Below the pieces are notes generated by a model. That model saw only the letters and a program-made list of their open reading frames with translations. It was not told the origin of the DNA and did not search any database. From assembly GCA_946480675.1 (NCBI GenBank), contig CAMLKS010000172.1, forward strand, positions 1 to 5,897: 5,897 bases of DNA, in the 5' to 3' direction. Made by a program: the position numbers and the translations under genes. This DNA is from an uncultured Bacteroidota bacterium (lineage in GTDB: Bacteria > Bacteroidota > Bacteroidia > Chitinophagales > Chitinophagaceae). Positions within the stretch are counted from its first letter, which is position 1. The number at the start of each line of letters is the position of its first letter. This document shows positions 4,801 through 5,897 of the stretch, piece after piece.

Positions 4801-5897
4801 TTAGTACGCCAGTAGTTTTTGCACGCTTTCACCCAGCCTTTTCTTTGCCAGGAAGTTTTGTTCCAGCTCTATGGCAAATGGTACCGGCGTATCCATACTG
4901 GCGCAGCGCACGATTGGTGCATCTAATAGCTCAAAACAGTTCTCCGATATCCAAGCAGCTATTTCGCCGCCGATGCCACCTATCAGTGTATCTTCATGCA
5001 GCAGCAGCACTTTACCCGTGCGCTTTACAGATGCACGGATGGCATCATAGTCCAGTGGCAGTAAGCTACGCAGGTCCAGTATGTCGAAAGATGTATCAGG
5101 ATGAGCGGCGGCATAGTCGGTAGCCCAGTGCACACCACTACCGTAGGTAATGATGCTCACATCGCTGCCTTCCTGCACCAGTCGCGCCTTGCCTATTTCT
5201 ATGGTATAATAATCATCAGGCACCATGCCGCTAATGCTGCGGTACAGTGCCTTATGCTCGAAGAACATTACCGGGTTCGGGTCTTCTATAGCTGCTATAA
5301 TAAGGCCCTTCGCATCCTCTGGTGTAGATGGATATACCACCTTCAGACCCGGTGTATGCGTAAACCATGCTTCATTGCTCTGCGAATGGAAAGGGCCTGC
5401 ACCCACGCCACCACCTGTAGGCATACGCACTACCACATCAGCATTTTGCCCCCAGCGGTAGTGTATCTTGGCCAGGTTGTTGATGATCTGGTTGAAGCCC
5501 ACCGTTACGAAATCGGCAAACTGCATCTCCATCATCGACTTAAAGCCTTTGATAGAAAGGCCCAGTGCCGCACCCACGATAGCGCTTTCACACAGCGGTG
5601 TATTGCGCACACGCCCTTTGCCAAACTGTGCTACAAAACCATCGGTCACTTTGAAGGCACCGCCGTATTCGGCTATATCCTGCCCCATCAGCACCAGGTT
5701 GTCATGCTTTTCCATGCTTTGACGCAGTCCATCGCTCAGCGCTTGTATAAACTTCTTCTCACTGCGTGCACCGGTAGCAGGCGCTACGGCTGCACCATTG
5801 TGCGGTGCATACACATCGCGTACCTCTTCATCGGTATCGGGCATAATAGGGCCGGCAGCAAAGCCGGTAGCCAGACCATCTTCTATTTCCTTCTGTA
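4801..5897 (-). CDS. Fused 2-oxoacid dehydrogenase E1 alpha/beta, C-terminal part (5' end off window)
   Basis: The frame is open to the right edge: 364 complete codons before the TAA at 4801-4803. It holds the whole E1-beta half of a thiamine-diphosphate 2-oxoacid dehydrogenase (branched-chain or pyruvate type), which decarboxylates a 2-oxo acid and passes the acyl group to lipoyl-E2. In visible-residue numbering: a linker at 1-45; the transketolase-like pyrimidine-binding domain at about 46-220, with M-G-Q-D-I-A-E-Y-G-G at 70-79, the cofactor-contact Glu103 in T-P-L-C-E, and F-H-S-Q-S with His170; and the transketolase C-terminal domain at about 240-355. T-P-L-C-E, E-M-Q-F-A-D and H-S-Q-S-N-E-A resemble branched-chain E1-beta more than pyruvate E1-beta. 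The ATG at 5842-5844 is internal: the residues before it (Q-K-E-I-E-D-G-L-A-T-G-F) continue in frame, as expected for the single-chain alpha/beta E1 of Bacteroidota. The alpha half itself is not visible, so the fusion is inferred. The substrate cannot be set from this half. Confidence 0.88.
   Translation of the reverse strand, partial: QKEIEDGLATGFAAGPIMPDTDEEVRDVYAPHNGAAVAPATGARSEKKFIQALSDGLRQSMEKHDNLVLMGQDIAEYGGAFKVTDGFVAQFGKGRVRNTPLCESAIVGAALGLSIKGFKSMMEMQFADFVTVGFNQIINNLAKIHYRWGQNADVVVRMPTGGGVGAGPFHSQSNEAWFTHTPGLKVVYPSTPEDAKGLIIAAIEDPNPVMFFEHKALYRSISGMVPDDYYTIEIGKARLVQEGSDVSIITYGSGVHWATDYAAAHPDTSFDILDLRSLLPLDYDAIRASVKRTGKVLLLHEDTLIGGIGGEIAAWISENCFELLDAPIVRCASMDTPVPFAIELEQNFLAKKRLGESVQKLLAY

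Noticed and set aside
1..5897. CRISPR array, insertion sequence, tRNA or rRNA
   Set aside because: No regularly spaced repeats, transposase frame, terminal repeats with target duplication, or tRNA/rRNA signatures were found on either strand.

Overview
The window looks like chromosomal DNA of a Bacteroidota bacterium, most plausibly a Chitinophagaceae-type member. The support is: (i) TAnnTTTG -7 promoter elements, one placed directly before a start codon; (ii) no Shine-Dalgarno-like sequences before the genes; (iii) a 2-oxoacid dehydrogenase E1 with alpha and beta parts in one open frame, as is common in this phylum; (iv) a small Gre-like protein of a type I recall from Bacteroidota; and (v) DUF4397 and lipoprotein genes with typical export signals. 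The genus is inference; no rRNA or other marker is present.

Layout. 1-873 (minus): 5' part of a secreted, repeat-containing DUF4397 protein that runs off the left edge. 874-1076: divergent intergenic region. 1077-1526 (plus): a 149-residue protein with a Gre-type C-terminal domain and a charged helical N-terminus. 1527-1929: a 403-base gap that is not empty. It holds a -7-like element, three consecutive potential stem-loops ending in a strong intrinsic terminator (a small-RNA candidate), a second A/T-rich hairpin, four CACAACA heptamers around a 13-bp palindrome, and the promoter of the next gene. 1930-3387 and 3419-3832 (plus): an ALDH8A1-like 2-aminomuconate semialdehyde dehydrogenase and a RidA-family protein, a likely two-gene unit for consecutive late steps of the kynurenine (tryptophan/3-hydroxyanthranilate) meta-cleavage route. 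A bidirectional-looking terminator at 3848-3877 separates them from two minus-strand genes. 3898-4761 is an uncharacterised lipoprotein. 4801-5897 is the C-terminal part of the fused E1 alpha/beta, with its 5' end beyond the right edge; the lipoprotein follows it after 38 bases and may be co-transcribed.

How the genes work together. In the ALDH/RidA pair, 2-aminomuconate 6-semialdehyde would be oxidised to 2-aminomuconate and then deaminated, feeding 2-oxo acids and acetyl-CoA metabolism. The neighbouring E1 also handles 2-oxo acids, but it lies on the opposite strand behind a terminator, so a regulatory link is not shown. Most of the window is ordinary core and accessory metabolism. The parts most worth a second look are the structured 1597-1754 stretch, the repeat and palindrome array before the dehydrogenase, and the Gre-like protein.
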